Origin: Orychophragmus violaceus
Lineage: Eukaryota; Streptophyta; Magnoliopsida; Brassicales; Brassicaceae
Direction: 5' to 3'
Length of the DNA: 64,000 nt
Assembly: GCA_030180135.1 (NCBI GenBank)
Contig: CM058235.1
Span: 13,873,145 to 13,937,144, forward strand
Below the pieces are notes generated by a model, which saw only the letters and a program-made list of their open reading frames with translations, was not told the origin of the DNA and did no database searches. Made by a program: the position numbers and the translations under genes. Positions 34,616-46,325 of the stretch are shown here, one piece after another; positions within the stretch are counted from its first letter, which is position 1; every line of letters starts with the position of its first letter.

Positions 34616-36050
34616 TTACCATGTTGTTATCCCCGGTGTAGTAGCCATTGGTGCCAGTCTCTCTGTTTGAGGTTTGAGAATGTTAAGCTTGAACCATATT
34701 TTAGCATCTTCCAGAGCTTTTCCAACTGTAGCACTAGCAGTATATCTGATTTGTTTGAACACAAATGCATTTCTAGATTTCCATATCTGCCATAGAAGCC
34801 ATGGGAAACCAGAGTTTAAATTACCTTGAGCCGTGTTCTGTACATTACTTTCCAAGAGGAAATGTAAGTTTAGGAAAACCGAGGTTGGACTAAAACCATG
34901 CGTAGGGAGGTGAAGGCCAGAGCGTTCCCATACTTCTCTAGCTGCAGTGCAGGTAAACAACACATGTACAATCGTTTCCGGACAGTCCCCACAAACCGGA
35001 CAGGTTGTGTCGAGTTGAATGTTCCGAGAGGACAATCTTTCTCTTACTGCCAAAGCCCCAGCCAAGCTTTTCCATAGAAAATGTTTCATCTTTGCAGGTG
35101 CCTTTAACTTCCATAGTTTCTTCCATAGGGCTCGCTCTAAGGGGGAAAGATTTTGTATTTGTGGGTTATTTGCTTCCTGAATTGATTCACTGAATTTGTA
35201 ACCACTTCTAGAGCTGTATTCACTGTTGCTTAAGAAACCCCATATGAGTTCATCTTCTCTGCTGATACAAGGCTTTATGTTCAGAATCTTACCCGAGTCT
35301 TCCGCAGTAAACATCTGATGTATCAAGGTTGAGTTCCACTGGCCGGTTATAGGATCCAGCAAATCCGAAACTTTGAGAGTGAGATCGACAATGCTATTTT
35401 GGAGGTAGTTCGGTGGTCTTGGGGTTATATCCACAATCCAGTTATCCATCCAAACATTAGTCGTTCGCCCATTGCCAATACTTTTCACCAGTCCCCGAGA
35501 ATGTAGTTCACAACCATGTAATATTAACCTCCATGCATAAGATGCTCTGGCCCCAAGAGTGCTTTCTAAAAAGGATGTGTCCTTGCAATAACGATGCTTG
35601 AGAACTTGAGCTACTAATGAATTGGGTTTACTCCAGATACGAGCAGCCTGTTTCCCTAGCAGTGATTGATTGAATCTAGCTATATCATGGAAGCCTAGTC
35701 CACCAGTTTCTTTGCTCTGACATAATTTTTGCCAAGCCACCCATGGTATCTTAGATTTGTTCTTGCCAGTGCTCCACCAGTACTGAGTTAACACGTCTTC
35801 TCACACAAGTTTTTGGGGAGCTTGAACACAGTCATAGCGTAGACAGGCATTACTAGCCCCACTGATTTTATCAGAATTTCCTTCCCACCTTGAGAGAGTG
35901 CTTGTGCAAACCAGCCATTAACTCTCCCTTGTAGTTTTTCCTGCACAAAGTTCAGCATTTTCCTTTTGGATCCACTGAAACATTCCGGGAGGCCCAAGTA
36001 TGTTCCTTCACCTCCTTGTTTGTCAATCTCCAGTGTATTCATGATGTTTC
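34616..36050 (-). pseudogene. LINE ORF2, post-RT region and zf-RVT zinc-binding domain
   Basis: Two overlapping frames cover this part. About 36050-35788 reads TYLGLPECFSGSKRK and GKEILIKSVGLVMPVYAM. After a frameshift near 35795 it reads KIPWVAWQKLCQSKETGGLG and IGNGRTTNVWMDNW, then the zf-RVT motif LWKLKAPAKMKHFLWKS...CPVCGDCPETIVHVLFTC (near 35000-35150). Confidence 0.85.
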
Positions 36051-36926
36051 TTTTGACAGATTCTTCTTGGCACCAAAAATTACCGAAGACTTTGACTTGT
36101 TGATGAGCTGACCGGATGCGTCCCCATAAAGCTTCAGACATCGAACAATCTCACTTGCTTCTGCTTCAGTAGCTGAGAACATTAATAGACTATCATCAGC
36201 GAAAAGCAAGTGATGCACAGCCGGTCCTGTCGGACCAAGTTTGATACCCTGGAGTTTTCCTTCAGCTTCAGATTGGTTTAAACATCCCACGAGAGCTTCA
36301 GCCGCCAATATGAAAAGAAAAGGAGACAAAGGATCTCCTTGTCGTATACCACACTCCGGCTTAATGAAACCATGAGCACGACCATTCAGCAAAACTGAGT
36401 ATGACACCGAGTGTACACATGCCATGATCCATCTAACCCATACTCTATCAAACCCCATCTTTTCTAGTAAAGTCTCCAGGAAGCACCATTCCACACGATC
36501 ATATGCCTTCGACACATCTGTTTTGATCGCCATGTAATTTTTAGAAACTTTATCATTCGTGCGCAGTCCATGTACCATCTCATGAGCAATGAGGATGTTG
36601 TCAGTGATAAGTCTTCCGGATACGAAGGCCCCTTGTGTTTCTGATATGATGTCCGACAGTATACATTTCAGCCTTTCACACAGTATTTTGGATATTATCT
36701 TATACTGAACGGAGCAGAGGCTTATAGGCCTCATATCTGTCATCTGTGAGGGGTTGGTGACCTTAGGGAGCAAGCATAAGTGAGTGTGGTTCCAGCCAGG
36801 AGGCAATGTGGATGTTGCGAAGAAACTCTGGATTTCCCGGATCATAGAGGGGCCAACAATGTGCCAGCATTTTTGGTAAAATATTCCTGTTAACCCATCT
36901 TCACCCGGAGCACTGCTCCCGATCAC
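36039..36926 (-). pseudogene. LINE ORF2, reverse transcriptase domain
   Basis: A 295-codon open stretch with the non-LTR signatures MRPISLCSVQYKIISKIL, FVSGRLITDNILIAHE, DVSKAYDRVEW, IRQGDPLSPFLFILAAEAL and the catalytic LLFADDSL (FADD). It is joined to the endonuclease frame almost directly, so the usual linker of over 100 residues between the two is missing: an internal deletion. Confidence 0.9.
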
Positions 36927-38063
36927 GACGAGGCTGAGTTTTGGTGATGTCTGCTTCCAGTAGTGTATGTAGCCTTTGAATCCTTGTTTTTGAATTGAGG
37001 TCTGATCCTTTCTTCCATTTGGCCATGGCAGAGCGACACGAGGCTATGCGATCCATAATGCTGATGTTCGGATTCTCTGTATCCCCCCATCCACGTTTTA
37101 CCACCTCTTCAAAGTCTGGTCTTGCTAACATTCTCTTATCAAAAAAGAACCTACCCCTGTTAGGTTCCTCAGTTTCCAAAGAGAAGGCAAGTCTTATGGG
37201 CCGGTGATCCGACGCCCACATAGGTAAGTATTCCAGCTGCGATCTTGGGAATAACCTGAACCATTCGTCGTTACCAAAGCTACGATCTAAGCGGCATTGT
37301 ATCCCCACTCTATCTCGCCATCCAGACCATGACATACAATTACCAGAACTTCTGATTTCTTTAACTTTACAGTTCTCAGCCATCATTCTAAAGCCCCAGA
37401 AGGTGTTGTCATGTCTTATCGGACCGCCTAATTTTTCGTCTGCGTTCATCAATTCGTTAAAGTCCCCAATCAAAACCCATGGTTCATCTCTAGTAAGACC
37501 AATCCGAGATAACTGATCCCATACAAGCTGTTTTTTTCTCTGATCGGATCTCCGTATACACACGTCAAGAAAAAGCACAGAGACCCTAGTGAAACCTTCA
37601 AATCGATAACTCTCGAATTCTTTGAAATCAGCTCAACATTGTAACTGTTTTTCCACATAACTGATAAACCACGACTGAGACCTAGAGGTTCCACAGTAGT
37701 GACTTCATTGTAACCCAACTCAAACTTCAAATCGTAAATGTAATCAAAACGTTGCTTAGTCTCCATTAAAAACAAAAAATCCGGGAAATACGTACGCCGC
37801 ATCTCTCGGAGTCTCCGAACTGTCTCGGTACTACCAGCACCTTGACAGTTCCAATTCAGTATGCTCATTGGATTCGCAGCGGCTTCAAATCGGAAGCCAC
37901 CATCTTGTCTTTGTCTTGTTGTTTCGATCCTTTCTTGTTTAAGGCTGGTTGAGAGTCCACAGCTTTTCTTTTGTGGGATGGAGCTTTTTTGAAGGAATCT
38001 ATTGGTCCTGATTCCAGAGAGAGTTTGGAAGAAAAATGCAGTGGTTTTGCTTTTCTTAGCCAT
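36901..38063 (-). pseudogene. LINE ORF2, endonuclease domain (frameshifted)
   Basis: The endonuclease/exonuclease/phosphatase fold starts MSILNWNCQGAG (ATG near 37868) and continues FLFLMETK, GLSVMWKN and TCVYGDP. A frameshift near 37500-37560 moves the rest into another frame that supplies GDFNEL, RLDR and SDHRPI. All main catalytic motifs are present across two frames. Confidence 0.88.
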
Positions 38064-38158
38064 GACTGTTGACGTTTGCGATTCTTCTTTCCAGCCAGGG
38101 AGGTACCGGACAATGGAGACCTGACAGTCCCCATAGCAAAACCCGTCGACCCCCTGAC

Positions 38159-39743
38159 TTAGAAAGCAGAGTTGCAGCTCTTTGTAGGAGATATGGTTTC
38201 ATCTTGATCATTGTAAACATGACCTGCAGGTTCAGAGTTCACCGACGTCACTTCACTCTTGTCTGGCCATTGTAATCTCCTTGACATTGTGTTATAATCA
38301 TCGACATGTCTTTTGGTCTTGTCCTTATCATGATTGGTCTTCATTATATTAACTGCCTGATTATTCTTAGCCTCCTCAACCGAAAGTTGAAACCTCTGGA
38401 TTCTAGCCCTTCTTTCTGTTTCAATTGAATGGTTGTCAGACTGCGATGATTCTGCTTCGTGTACATTCTCCAGTTGCAGAGAAGGGTGAGGTTTTAAATT
38501 TTGGGTTGCTTGATCCCCAAGTCTGTAGAAAACAGACTCTTGATGTCTGTAATCGAAAACATGACCCTTATCTTTGTTTAGATTGTGTGTGAATCTAGTT
38601 AATGTAGCTGATAGACCGGTTTTGGCTGCCTCAATTGACTCGTTCACCCTATTGATCCTTGCATTTCGTTCAGTCGGGTCAGCGTGTGAGATGTATTGTA
38701 CAGCCATCTGCTGATCCAACTTTGATAATTCCGGGAAGATAGGTGGAAATCCCGGCGGGCCTTCGAGAGCTTTTGGTGTTTCCTATGAAGAGTTAAGTTG
38801 AACACGAGATGAGTCCTTCTCTTGGACCTTAGCTGCGACAGTGTTCAGAACAGGGGTTTTGCATTTCATCCATTGACAGTGTGTCTTCTCATGTGTGAGT
38901 CGATGACATCCAAAACATTTTTTATGAATTTTTTCATACTCAAACTCAATCACTATAGTTTCACCCGATGGTAGATGCAGGTTTTTTTTGCAGGGAGAAA
39001 GGGATTATCAGCCTTCATTATTATTCTTGCTCGGACATACTCTGTTTTCTGGGAACGCTTAGGGTCGTAGGCTACTTCTTCGACCTTGACGAGCTTAGAG
39101 GCTAGGTAAACATGGTTTGTGCTGTGTAGTAGTTAACCGGAATGTTGCGGATGCGAACCCAAACCTCCAAGGTAGATAGTAGATCCGGTGCAGGTGATGA
39201 GCTCCAACGTTCTAATGTCATTGCCCAATGATTGTAAGACCACGGCTTGTCTTTTAACACTGTGAGTAAATCTTCCTCTCTGTCAAAGATGAACTGAAAC
39301 CTGTCTTTTGAAAGGGCGATCCCACGTACTCTATCGTAAACTCTCCATGCATACGGCATGTAGTCAATAACTCGGGCCATGATTTGATTGTCTGGATTAA
39401 GTAGACGGCCGAGTAAACTGTTTGCGTCTTGGAAGCCTGGATCATCTGAGAGTATTATGGGATCATCATCTACAGGCCCGGCCCAATACAATTGGGCGCC
39501 TAAAGCCTATAGAAAAAATGTTTATTATAATGTCACCAAAAACGATCGAACTCAGGACCTCGAGGGAAGAAAGGAGATTTATAACCACTACACCACAATT
39601 ACATTTGTTGAACTTGATGCCCTTTAAACATATAACATAATTTTGGCGCCTAAAACATGGGTTTTACCAGCTTTAGCCCAAGGCCGGCCCTGATCATCTA
39701 CAATCGTCATCGAACTGAGAGCGTAATGTAAGTTATCTGACAT
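38159..39743 (-). pseudogene. LINE ORF1 (gag-like, DUF4283 plus CCHC), split by a MITE
   Basis: Starts MSDNLHYALSSMTIVDD at 39743, is interrupted by the MITE at 39473-39692, then continues DPIILSDDPGFQD... with the DUF4283 pattern (YMPYAWRVYDRVRGI, WSYNHWAMTLERW, EVWVRIRNIPVNYY). A one-base loss near 39102 shifts frame; beyond it the CCHC knuckle CFGCHRLTHEKTHC reads near 38895. A TAG near 38783 and a stop at 38159 follow. The protein would bind LINE RNA. Confidence 0.85.
39473..39692. mobile_element. hAT-like MITE with an internal tRNA-like promoter
   Basis: 220 bp with ends CAGGCCCGGCC and GGCCGGCCCTG, flanked by the perfect 8-bp duplication ATCATCTA (39465-39472, 39693-39700) inside LINE ORF1. 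On the minus strand it carries GTGTAGTGGTTAT (box A-like) and GGTCCTGAGTTCGATCG (box B-like), spaced as in a tRNA. The termini say DNA transposon, the interior says SINE. Confidence 0.85.
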
Positions 39744-40266
39744 TGTAGTAACCGTTGTAGTAGTATGGGGATGCCGGAGCCTTCTCTGGAGAACATAAGG
39801 ATAGACGAATGTATCACAAATGTGAGAGTGGTACAGACCTTGTGTTGATTGGCGGGGAGATGTAATCGGATTAACAGGGCATGTTTTTTTTGGAAGAAGG
39901 TCCATGATGGTGCACGAAAAATTGCCGTTGATACAGCAGTACTCAGCAATAATTTTGAGTGATATCATTACTCTTTACGTATTTTGAGAAAGCAAAGGTA
40001 CATAATTATGATGCCACACACTGGTTTTGAATGATGAAGCTCAAAAAAACCTTTTGACTGAGAAAAAGGGATGGAGAAATAAGAAAAAGTAAGGGAAATT
40101 TAATCTGAGCAAAGATACCGTAGCAAGATTGCTGGCAAAGAGACTCCACTCAATATTGAGAGAGTGAGGTGGGGACACAGTTTGAAGAGTTAAACCTTCT
40201 CTTTCGGACCGAGGGTCCTAAGCGAAAAAGGAAAAATGAACGATGAATACGACCGACATTTTTCAA

Positions 40267-40800
40267 TTATTGTTTTGTTAGTTCTTGGTTTTTTGTTTAC
40301 CTTCTTGTCGTTATGTACCTTCTTGTCGTTATCATCCCAACTGTGCTACAAAAGTTTGCTTTGTATTGTTACCTCTAAATGTGTAATAAAAACTATATAA
40401 ATTAATAATGTTGAGACATTAATGTTCGATTACTTTATATTGTTATTATTTTATAAAGATATTAATTGAGTTAAAAACATAATTTGGGATTGAAGAATTC
40501 ATTAACTTATCGTGCAGTAAACCTTTCAAAAACAGAAAGACTAAAGGGAACAGCTCACTTCTCTTGAGGGAGGTAGCTGTATGTGGAACAACTTCTCTGT
40601 CTTTGTAAACTACAGAATAAAGAGAGACAATAATGGCTTGAATATATGTTTTAGTAAAATTTTTATGTCTTTCACCATATTAAAAGTCTTGTCCCTGTAT
40701 GAAAATTATATGAAGAAAGATAAATGAATACGAACCTCTGAAGTATGAGAGGATCCTGGGGGAAGAAATGATGTCCAGAGAGTAGGGTCTCCAAGGGGAT
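40267..40800. repeat. Composite repeat D2, left part
   Basis: Copy C of the H1 body (40267-40660) and the start of the exon-like fragment seen in D1. It is cut by the MULE inside that fragment and resumes at about 45984. Confidence 0.85.
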
Positions 40801-41166
40801 CCACCGTAGTTAGTGAGAAATGGAGCATTTAAGAGGGGAAAACGGCTAATTTCCCCATGAACTTAGGTGGAAAACAACTTTTCATACATGAGTTATCGAG
40901 CAATGCCTAAAACTCCATAAACTAACAAAAAATTTAAATTTTAACCATGAATGATTGAAATTTGGCCGGAATCCCCAAATCGAGTAACACCGTTAAAACT
41001 CTGTTAACAGAATTAATTTACTGTTAAACGGTATTAAAATAATTAAAATAATAATTTTTTAGTTAATATATCTTACCCTAAATCGTTTTACTTTGTATAA
41101 TAATAATAATTAAAATAATTAAACTAACGATGGAGATACGAAGACGGAGAGACAGAGGCGAGGAGG

Positions 41167-41349
41167 TTCAAATTGCAGGTTTCGTTCGTGGACAAGAAGC
41201 GGGAGGAGGATATCATTCCCTCCAGAATCGAAGCTGTCGTGGATGAAGAGGATGCAAAGAAGGAGGAAATCCGCAGTAGAACAAGTGCTTAGCATCTTCC
41301 ATCAGTCGGTCTTGAGAGGAAATTGAAGGTGGCTGGTGAAGACTACTGA
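41167..41349 (+). pseudogene. Unidentified captured gene fragment in the MULE
   Basis: One frame reads VSFVDKKREEDIIPSR, IEAVVDEEDAKKEEIRSR and, after a stop, HLPSVGLERKLKVAGED, a charged segment with protein-like composition. I do not recognise the family. A Ser/Pro-rich frame at about 41620-41870 may be a second fragment. Confidence 0.3.
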
Positions 41350-42180
41350 TGTTTACTTTATAGTTATAAATAGCTAGGCATAGTTGAATTTGATGAAGAT
41401 GAAGTGGCCATCTTTAATGGCTGAATTTGATGAAACTTTCCTTTCTAATTGTTCAATATCTTCTATTTCCCGCTCTATGAATTTGATGAGTTCATGTGCT
41501 AATACTTGTACAGTAATCGTAAAGATAAAATAACCAGCATAGATTAATGATAACATATAAAACAATCATGGATTAATATTCCAGATCTAGAATTCAGAAG
41601 CTTTATCGTCGATACCTTCTTCTCCTTCGCCGATAGACGTTGTTCTCTCCACTCTCGTCGTCTCCGGCTGCCTCTTTTCAACGGCCTCAATGGTCTCCTC
41701 CTCCCGGCCGAGGTATCCCAATCCGGCTTTCTCGCTAGCAGATTTTCGTCATCTTCTTTACCGCCTTCTTCTTCTTGTTCTTCATTGCTTGCTTACTCGA
41801 CTCCGACTTCGTCCAAGCCGGCTTTTGGTCTTCGGAATTCAGTTCTGGCTCGGATATATACAAGGAGAGAAATCACCTCCTATGCCCCTCCGTACACATA
41901 GATTAATTTCCCATGACCCCGTTATAAGATCAATTTTGTTTTCATTTAAATTAAATCTGCAAAAATGGTAAATTACTTATAAACCGAGAGAAGGGCATGA
42001 AATTATAACTTATACCTGGGTGAGGTCCAGTCTCCTTCAACCCAGCCCCATGTAATCGGATTCTACCCGGGTAAAAAAAAATTTCAAAATCGGATTCGTT
42101 AAAATCGTGAAATCGAAGAACAAAGTGGAAGAACAGGGCTCGGGAAGAACAAAACCTAGCGAAATTCTGAGTCTCAGCAA

Positions 42181-42888
42181 ATGGGAAATCAATCCGACAA
42201 TCGATTGAAGAATAGCAAGAACAAAAAACCCATATCTCAGAGTCATCTCAATCCGTAAGTTCTATTTTGTTCATCCCGGGATTGTTGTTTGTTTGGATGA
42301 ATTTTATAAACAACAATGATTAATTGTGTAATTGAATGTCTCCTTTGAGTAATATAGGAGGAAATCACTTCTAAATCATTTTACTATGGGTTCAATAGTA
42401 GAAGGAATTCCCATGGTAGAAGAGGTTTTCCCGAAAATTGTGTGTGTGGAAGCGAACTTGCGATTTACACATCAAAATCGAAAGACAATCCCGGACGTCC
42501 TTATTTCCGTTGTACTTTTAGCCGAGAGGTAACATTGTTTTGACATAGGCCTAGTATGGTAGTATTGATTTGTGATTTTGTTAGCTTCATAGTGATTATT
42601 GTAATTGTAAGTGAAATGTAGGATGGTCACTTGTTCAAATGGGTAGAAGATGAGATGTATGAAGAGGTTCAAGACATGATGATTGATAGAAGAGAACTTA
42701 TGGTGGAAGTTAATGATCTTAAAGACATTGTCGAAAACTTGAAAGAGGAGGTGGTGGTGTGCAAATCCGAGATACGTAAGACCAAATTGAAGTTCATGGT
42801 GACTGTTGTTTTGTGTATTTGTTTGACTTTCTTGATCATCTATCATCTTCTGTTTGGTAAAAGTAAGGAATTTGTAATCACTATGTGA
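42181..42888 (+). pseudogene. GRF-type zinc-finger protein with C-terminal membrane helix
   Basis: Three exons with canonical borders: 42181-42254 (MGNQSDNRLKNSKNKK), 42358-42528 and 42622-42888. Exon 2 encodes the GRF finger (CVCGSELAIYTSKSKDNPG, then RPYFRC); exon 3 starts DGHLFKWVEDEM, continues as a coiled coil and ends with the hydrophobic FMVTVVLCICLTFLIIYHLL. A short imperfect duplication in exon 2 (GTAGAAGGAATTCCC at 42398 and GTAGAAGAGGTTTTCCC at 42416) shifts the frame between GIP and the finger. Proteins of this kind are common MULE passengers in crucifers. Probably non-functional unless splicing avoids the duplication. Confidence 0.75.
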
Positions 42889-43017
42889 GTTTGGTTGTAG
42901 TTTGAAGACTTTGTTATGGTATTGTAAGACTTTGATGAACTATTATAAGACTATTTTGTGTTTTTGTTCTAGCATAAATAAGTGTACCAAAAATTAACAA
43001 ACAAGAACACAAGTCTT

Positions 43018-43265
43018 AAGAGGATAACTAACTAAGTAATACTAGGATAACTAGGATACTAGGATAACTAGGTAAGTAATACTAGGATAACTAGGTAGGT
43101 ATTACTAGGATAACTAGGATAACTAGGACAACTAGGATAACTAGTACAACTAAGATAACTAGCTAAGTAATACTAGGATAACTAGTATAACTAGGATAAC
43201 TAGTATAACTAGGATAACTAGGATAACTAGTATAACTAGGATAACTGGGTAAGTAGTACTAGGAA
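43018..43265. repeat. Minisatellite of AACTAGGAT-type units
   Basis: About 20 imperfect units of 9-10 bp (AACTAGGATA, with TA and CA variants), interrupted by longer TAAGTAATACTAGG units. A GA-rich tract follows at 43387-43440. Confidence 0.9.
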
Positions 43266-44055
43266 CTAAAAACTAAAAACTAATGGGCATGTGTGAGTGG
43301 GCATGTAAACTTTGCATTTTAATTTGAAAACCTTATTCAAAAAAAAATCTGCATTTAGGATCAAGGCTGAGATTCTCCATTATGGCGTGAAAGAGAAAGG
43401 GGGAAAGAGAGAGAAAGAGAAAGAGAAAGAGAGGGAGAGGTTTAAAAATATCAGTTTTTTAAATAGTTGTAATTAGTTTTTTAAAAGTCGACGATTTCGG
43501 CGCCAAAAGATCACAGATAGTTAGACCTAGTTACTAGTTATACCATATATTCAAATGCATAGTTCACAATTGAAGTAGTATTACACCAACTGGGAAATAT
43601 TTTTTCTAGTGTTACATTATATTTTATTGATCTACTATATGTATCTCAGTTCCCAGTGCATTTTTTAGTTTGAAAATTATGTTTCAATATCATTCACTTC
43701 CCAAGTGTGTTCTCTATTAGAAAGTATGTCTTAAAATGCAAGGAAACGTTTGACGAATATGATTAATAGTCCCATTTTGAATAAAATTATATAAATTATA
43801 TAATTTAAGTGAATATGTGTAAACGTGGTGAACCCATTTTTCACTAATTGTAAACGTGGTGAACCCATTTTCTTAAAATTTAAAGCGTGGTAATATCAAT
43901 AGTCGCGTTCTGTCTTCTCCAAATATAAACTTCTTTCCTCCATAAATCAAAATCAACTTCTTTTCATCTCTCAGTCGTGTCCGAACTTTTCATCTCTCTC
44001 TTTTCATCCCTAAAACAGTTTCAAACTTTTCATTTCCATCACCATCTTTGGAATA

Positions 44056-44271
44056 ATGACTCACCGTAATCCCCCATGGGTATGGCCTCCTTACAAACGA
44101 CCGCGGTACGAAACAAGGTCGGTGACAAGGAGTCGGAGGGAGCAGAAACCGTTCGACCTGCTCGGGTTGCCGGAGGAAATCATCCGGAAGATTATGGTCC
44201 GTGCGTGCGAACAAAACATGCAGGATCTTCGTCACTCCAGAATTACTTGCACTCGCCTCAACGCTTTGACT

Positions 44272-44304
<33 letters not shown>

Positions 44305-44873
44305 AGTTCTTTATCTATGTTAATCTAATGGAGATGAACTATTTTGTTGACTGTCCACGATTTGACTGGACAAAGTTCAACAAAAGTTGCTACGACGCAG
44401 GGAACATCTCCGCCGTCACCCTCAAAGGCATCTCGAATCTGTTTTTCGAGAACAACCGGATTGAAGGTCTCGGGAAAATCAAGGCGGCTGCAGATAGAGG
44501 AAGCATCGTCAGCGAGTACATCTTTGGGATGATGAGCAAGATCTTCAGGGAAGATTGGGAGGAAGGTATGTTCGGTAATCATGACCTTACTCGCCAACGT
44601 GCAACTCATCTTAGAATTAACCTACCAGAGTTGCCTGGACCGGGGTGGGGAGAATCGAAAAGGCCGACTCCTGATTGGATAATTGTCAAACGGGACCAAA
44701 CGGATACACATTTGATCTTGAAATGCAACTGTTCAACTCGGTGGGGGTTGGGGAAGCCAAGAGGGGACGACAGAGCGGATGACCTGTGCGATAAGTGTTA
44801 CTGGATCCTGGAGGTAACGTTTTTCTGCAACATGGTTGATGAGCACTTCAAAGTTTTTAAGTGCAACCGTTGA
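44056..44873 (+). pseudogene. F-box protein of the At1g67623/At2g35280-like type, split by a poly(C) run
   Basis: The N-terminal part (44056-44272) reads MTHRNPPWVWPPYKRPR and the F-box FDLLGLPEEIIRKIMVRA...LRHSRITCTRLNAL. A 31-base C run (44273-44303) follows, and the downstream frame (44304-44873) continues EFFIYVNLMEMN, a Sel1/TPR-like helical stretch (GLGKIKAAADRGSIVSEYIFG) and a Cys-rich end (CNCSTRW, LCDKCYW). Upstream and downstream frames differ by two bases, so the gene is either broken by the C run or its length is misassembled. F-box proteins select substrates for SCF ubiquitin ligases. It lies within the MULE and may be a captured host gene. Confidence 0.7.
44273..44303. repeat. 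31-base poly(C) tract
   Basis: Uninterrupted C run inside the F-box reading frame. Such runs are prone to sequencing and assembly length error. Confidence 0.95.
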
Positions 44874-45312
44874 TTGTCTCCTGTTTTTAAATTTTTAAGA
44901 CCCTCTGTTTTTTATGTTTTTTTTGAACTTAATCTCTCCTTCGGATTGGAGGAGAACCTTCGGATTGTTTATGATTAATGGTATTATGTTACTACTCATC
45001 TCGTATTATTGGTATTCTGTTTGGAGACCATTCTGTTTGACAATAGAACCTGATAGAACCTAAAGAACGAGAACCAACAGAGAAACATAGTTTTAAAATT
45101 GTTCTGGATTAAAATCGTATTAAGAGTATTTAAAATTGTAGTGGATTCTGGATAATCTTTTACGAGATAAACGATGCTGCTAAGTTGGGAAACTAAATGT
45201 CATGATTACACATTTCAGAGTATATTACCAATGCAACACGCCGAAGACAAGATTAGACATACGCCGCTTAAACAGTTCATAATCTTGGGTTAATGTGCAC
45301 GTTGATTTGGGT

Positions 45313-45406
45313 CAATGATTTGAATCGGTTTGATACAACCCAGAAATCCAACCCGGTTAAAATGATTTGATTCGGTTTGATTCAACCAAGAAACCCAACC
45401 CGATTT
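45313..45406. repeat. Short tandem duplication near the MULE right end
   Basis: Two diverged copies of AATGATTTGAATCGGTTTGA followed by ACAACC and CCAACCCG-type sequence, about 48 bp each. Non-coding. Confidence 0.6.
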
Positions 45407-45983
45407 CGATTTGAATCGATTTTTTCTTTTTAATATTCAATTTTTTTTATACAATCATTAAGGGTAGAAGAGTAAAAACACACCCTCTTTTTAATGAGAA
45501 AAGTATTGTAGATTAATGAGAGGCATTGCGGATTTTCTTTGGCAACATAGGGGTAAAAAAGCCAAAACCCCATACAAGGAAGGGAGCAGATAATCCATAG
45601 AAGTGGATCTCAGATTCTGGGGAAAAGAATTGTAGAGACTAAAGTTGATGGACTTTTATTCTGTCTAATATTTGAGGAAATAAAATTTTAATTATTATTA
45701 TTATTATACAAAGTAAAAACGATGTCGTTTAGGTAAGATATATTAATAAAAAAATTATTATTTTAATTATTTTAACATTGTTTAACGTTAAATTAATTAT
45801 GCTAACAGAGTTTTAACGGTGTTACACGATTTGGGGATTCCTGCCAAATTTCAATCATTCATGGTTAAAATTAAAATTTTTTATTAGTTCATGAAGTTTT
45901 AGGCATTGCTCGATAACTCATGTATGAAAACTGTTTTTCACATAAGTTCATGGGAGAATTGGCCGTTTTTCCCCATTTAAAAG

Positions 45984-46292
45984 AGAGGTAAGTGGGTACA
46001 TGCTTTTCTGAAGAGACAAAGCAGCAACAACACCACCACTGCCTAGAGCAACTCCGTGACATAGAACCAGTTTTTCTATTTCCCTGCCGTGACTCTTCTC
46101 CATAATGTTTGTACTTTACCGAAGATTTATGTAGATATTTTTCTTCTTAAAAATTATATATTTAAAAATATTTCTATGTATATATATTTTTAGTCAACAT
46201 GTACAAAAATAGAAAATAATCTAGGCCAGTCAATATCTTAAGACAATTTTTGTTTTTTGCATTGTTCATAGTAATTTACACATTTACTTTCA

Positions 46293-46325
<33 letters not shown>

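Larger units (their letters stand above)
33926..40245 (-). mobile_element. L1-type LINE retrotransposon with RNase H
   Basis: Minus-strand element with ORF1 (gag-like, CCHC), and ORF2 with apurinic endonuclease, reverse transcriptase, zf-RVT and RNase H domains, ending in an A-rich 3' tail (T-rich on the plus strand, about 33918-33937). Copy A of H1 shows the site without the LINE. The right edge is only approximate and no clean target duplication could be defined. All ORFs carry disruptions, so it is inactive. Confidence 0.88.
40836..45974 (+). mobile_element. Mutator-like element with long TIRs and two captured genes
   Basis: Inverted repeats of about 283 bp (40836-41118 and 45692-45974, roughly 88% alike by eye) start GGGAAAACGGC and are flanked by ATTTAAGAG/ATTTAAAAG, a 9-bp duplication with one mismatch. 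Long TIRs and a 9-bp duplication define MULEs. The 5.1-kb interior has no MURA transposase but holds a GRF zinc-finger gene and an F-box gene, so it is Pack-MULE-like. D1 supplies the uninterrupted reference for the site. Confidence 0.88.

Noticed and set aside
41690..41971. Leu/Arg-rich frame in the MULE
   Set aside because: No recognisable family; composition suggests an out-of-frame reading of a Ser/Pro-rich captured fragment.
44076..44303. N-terminal ~70 codons of the 265-codon frame at the F-box locus
   Set aside because: The F-box itself is in another frame; this part is out-of-frame reading ending in the poly(C) run.
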